From Sympetrum striolatum (lineage: Eukaryota > Arthropoda > Insecta > Odonata > Libellulidae), in the NCBI GenBank assembly GCA_947579665.1, contig OX388351.1, positions 1,860,001 through 1,924,000 on the forward strand: DNA of 64,000 nucleotides, given 5' to 3'. Made by a program: the position numbers and the translations under genes. How positions within the stretch are numbered: the first letter of the stretch is position 1; the number at the start of each line of letters is the position of its first letter. This document shows positions 61,101 through 64,000 of this stretch, piece by piece. The notes beneath the pieces were generated by a model. The model had not been told where the DNA came from. It saw nothing but the letters and a program-made list of their open reading frames with translations, and did no database searches.

Positions 61101-64000
61101 TTTTTCGGTTTTTCAACAACTTAATATATATTTTATTATATTCATTTCCCATTATAGTTCTCCAATCATTGGATTCTCAATGAAAAATAAGTGGGAATGA
61201 GGCTTTAGTGAGACCAAGCATCAAGCAACGGACCATGGTGCACGATAAGTAGAAACATTACAGCTGCTTTGAAAATTCCTAATTTTAGTTTAATAACTTT
61301 CGATACACTAGTTTAAGTTGCATTTGTTTCGGTTTTTCAACAACTTAATATATATTTTTTATATTCCTTTGCCATTTTAGTTTACCAATCATAGGATTTT
61401 CAATGAAAAATAAGGGGAAATGAGGCTTTAGTGAGACCAAGCATCAAGCGATGGACCATGGTGCACGATAAGTAGAAATATTACAGCTGCTTTAAAAATT
61501 CCTAATTTTAGTTTAAATACTTTCGATATACTTGATAAAGTTGCATTTTTTTCGGTTTTTCAACAACTTAATATATATTTTATTATATGCCTTTCCCATT
61601 TTAGTTTACCAATCATAGGATTCTCAATGAAAAATAAGGGGAAATGAGGCTTTAGTGAGACCAAGCATCAACCGATGGACCATGGTGCAAGATAAGTAGT
61701 AACATTACAGATGCTTTGATTATTCCTAATTTTAGTTTAAATATTTGCGATATACTAGATTAAGTTGCATTTTTTTTGGTTTTTCAATAACTTAATATAG
61801 ATTACATTATATTCCTTTCCCATTTTAGTATACCAATCAAAGGATTCCTAATGTAAATAAGGGGAAATGAGGCTTAAGTGAGACCAAGCATCAAGCGATG
61901 GACCATGGTGCACGATAAGTAGAAACATTACAGCTGCTGTGAAAATTCCTAATTTTTGGTTTAAATACTTTCGATGTACTAGAATAAGTTGCATTTTTTT
62001 CCGGTTTTTCAACAACTTAATATAGATTTTATTATATTCCTTTCCCATTTTAGTTTACCAATCATAGGATTCGAAATGAAAAATAAGGGGAAATGAGGCT
62101 TTAGTGAGACCAAGCATCAAGCGATGGACCATGGTGCACGATAAGTAGAAAAATTACAGCTGCTTTGAAAATTCCTGATTTTAGTTTAAATACTTTCGAT
62201 ATACTAGATTATGATGCATTTTTTTCTGTTTTCAACAACTAAATACAGATTTTATTATATTCCTTTCCATTTTAGTTTACCAATCATACGATTCGAAATG
62301 AAAAATAAGGGGAAATGAGTCTTTAGGGAAAACAAGATCAAGTCATGGACCATGGTGCACGATAAGTAGAAAAATTACAGCTGCTTTGTAAATTCTTAAT
62401 TATAGTTTAAATACTTTCGATATACTAGATTAAGATGCATTTTTTCTGTTTTTCAACAACTCAATATAGATTTTATTATATTCCTTTCCCATTTTAGTTT
62501 ACCAATCATAGGATTTTTTATGAAAAATAAGGGGAAATGAGGCTTTAGTGAGACAAAGCATCTTGCGATGGACCATGATGCACGTGAGTAGAAACATTAC
62601 AGCTGCTTTGAAAATTCCTAATGTTAGTTTAAATACCTTCGATATACTAGATTAAGTGTCATTTTTTTGGTTTTTCAACAACTTTAAATATATTTTATAA
62701 TATCCTTTCCCATTTTAGTTTACCAATCATAGGATTCTCAATGAAAAATAAGGGGAAATGAGGCTTTAGTTAGACCAAGCATCAAGCGATGGACCATGGT
62801 GCACGATAAGTAGAAACATTACAGCTGCTTTGAAAATTCCTAATTTTAGTTTAAATACTTTCGATATACTAGATTAAGTTGCATTTTTTCCGCTTTTTCA
62901 ACAACTTAATATAGATTTTATTTTATTCCTTTCCCATTTTAGTTTACCAATCATAGGATTTTTTTTGAAAAATAAGGGGAAATGAGGCTTTGGTGAGACC
63001 AAGCATCAAGCGATGGACCATGGTGCACGATAAGTAGAAAAATTACCGCTGCTTTGAAAATTCCTAATTTTAGTTTAAAAACGTTCGATGTACTAGATTA
63101 AGATGCATTTTTTTCTGTTTTCAACAACTTAATACAGATTTTATTATCTTCCTTTCTATTTTAGTTTACCAATCATAGGATATTCAGTGAAAAATTAGGG
63201 GATATAAGGCTTAAGTGAGACCAAGCATCAAGCGATGGACCATGATGCACGATAAGTAGAAAAATTACAGCTGCTTAGAAAATTCCTAATTTTAGTTTAA
63301 ATACATTCAATATACTAGATTAAGTTGCATTTTTTTCTGTTTTACAGCAACTTAATATATATTTTATTATATTCCTTTCACATTTTATTTTACCAATCAT
63401 AGGATTCTCAATGAAAAATAAGGGGAAATGAGGCTTTAGTGAGACCAAGCATCAAGCGATGGACCATGGTTCACGATAAGTAGAAACATTACAGCTGCTT
63501 TGAAAATTCCAAATTTTAGTTTAAATACTTTCGATATACTAGATTAATTTGCATTTTTTTTGGATTTTCAACAACTTAATATATATTTTATTATATTCCT
63601 TTCCAATTTTAGTTTACCAATGATAGGATTCCCAATAAAAAATAATGGGAAATGAGGCTTTAGCGAAACTATTATCAAGCGATGGACCATGGTGCACGAT
63701 AAGTAGAAACATTACAGCTGCTTTTAAAATTCCTAATTATAATTTTAATACTTTCGATATACTAGATTAAGTTGCATTTTTTTCCGGTTTTTCAAAACTT
63801 AATATAGATTTTATTATATTCCTTTCCCATTTTAGTTTACCAATCATAGGATTCCAAATGTAAATAAGGGGAAATGAGGCTGTAGTGAGACCAAGCATCA
63901 AGCGATGGACCATGGTGCACGATAAGTAGAAACATTACGGCTGCTTTGAATATTACTAATTTTAGTTTAAATACTTTCGATATACTAGATTAAGTTGCAT
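55105..64000 (+). repeat. Block C higher-order unit, copy 2 (cut by window edge)
   Basis: Second copy of the 9,160-bp unit; 8,896 bp are visible, so about 264 bp of the unit lie past the edge. Differences from copy 1 include CGATTAGTAG near 55,433, GTGATTGACC near 55,636, GATTATGATGC near 55,723, TCAGTTTTTT-type length changes in the T run near 56,847, and ACCAATGATAGG near 63,617. The identity extends to the last base of the window. Confidence 0.88.

Larger units (their letters stand above)
1..64000. repeat. Tandem satellite DNA array, ~223-224 bp monomer, fills the window
   Basis: Every part of the window reads as head-to-tail copies of one AT-rich monomer of about 223-224 bp, all in the same orientation, about 286 copies. 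Recognition blocks recur once per monomer: GACCAAGCATCAAGCGATGG, then GAAAATTCCTAATTTTAG, then TACTTTCGATATACTAGATT, then a T-rich tract, then TTTACCAATCATAGGATT, then AAAAATAAGGGGAAATGAGG. A hand-built consensus is 224 bp and 31% G+C; length varies by one or two bases, mostly in the T tract. I found no interruption by genes, transposons or unique sequence. Such arrays are typical of eukaryotic heterochromatin. Whether this one is centromeric, pericentromeric, subtelomeric or on a sex chromosome cannot be decided from sequence alone. Both ends of the window lie inside the array. Confidence 0.98.

Noticed and set aside
1..64000. CRISPR-like regular spacing of repeats
   Set aside because: The whole 223-bp unit is repeated with no unique spacers, and variation is graded along the unit, so this is a satellite.
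1..64000. G-quadruplex or telomere-type repeats
   Set aside because: Each monomer has only one GGGG run, about 223 bp from the next, and no short telomeric repeat was seen.
1..64000. Transposon insertion or terminal-repeat boundaries
   Set aside because: No break in monomer phase, target-site duplication or foreign sequence was found; the length changes seen are whole monomers or one to a few bases.

Overview
The whole 64 kb window is one uninterrupted tandem satellite array. The repeat is about 223-224 bp (roughly 286 copies), about 31% G+C, with every monomer in the same orientation. I found no gene, RNA gene, transposon, CRISPR array or non-satellite insertion anywhere. Long homogeneous arrays with multi-monomer (higher-order) periods point to eukaryotic heterochromatin, possibly pericentromeric or centromeric. 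Nothing in the sequence lets me name the species, and I do not recognise the monomer as a named satellite family.

Layout. Block A (1 to about 24,283) is built from large shuffled modules in the order P-Q-R-P'-R'-P''-Q'. P is about 2.46 kb (11 monomers), R about 2.90 kb (13 monomers), R+P forms an exact 5,362-bp (24-monomer) tandem pair, and 1-7,530 recurs at 16,755-24,283. A further P-like copy lies inside each Q. A more diverged mosaic follows (24,284 to about 31,639), including an older P-like copy at about 26,800-29,150. Block B (about 31,640-44,151) is three successive copies of a higher-order unit that is 4,245 bp (19 monomers) in copies 1 and 3 and 4,021 bp (18 monomers) in copy 2, which lacks one monomer. 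A transition zone (44,152-45,944) carries part of a 6-monomer local duplication. Block C (45,945-64,000) is a 9,160-bp (41-monomer) unit, present once in full and a second time up to the window edge.

How it works together. All large periods (4,020, 4,245, 5,362, 9,160, 16,754 bp) are whole multiples of about 223.4 bp, so the array has evolved by in-register exchange, with short patches that look like gene conversion. Inside the monomer, A/T tracts are spaced at near-integral helical turns, which predicts intrinsic curvature. Many monomers also carry a splice-donor-like GTAAGT and a branchpoint/polypyrimidine/TTTTAG acceptor-like string, 137 nt apart in the example measured. If such signals were used, they would leave an 87-nt (29-codon) exon. 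That is a speculative pattern, reported as a finding.

Reading frames above 60 codons in the array are chance openings in variant monomers, and I do not annotate them as genes.
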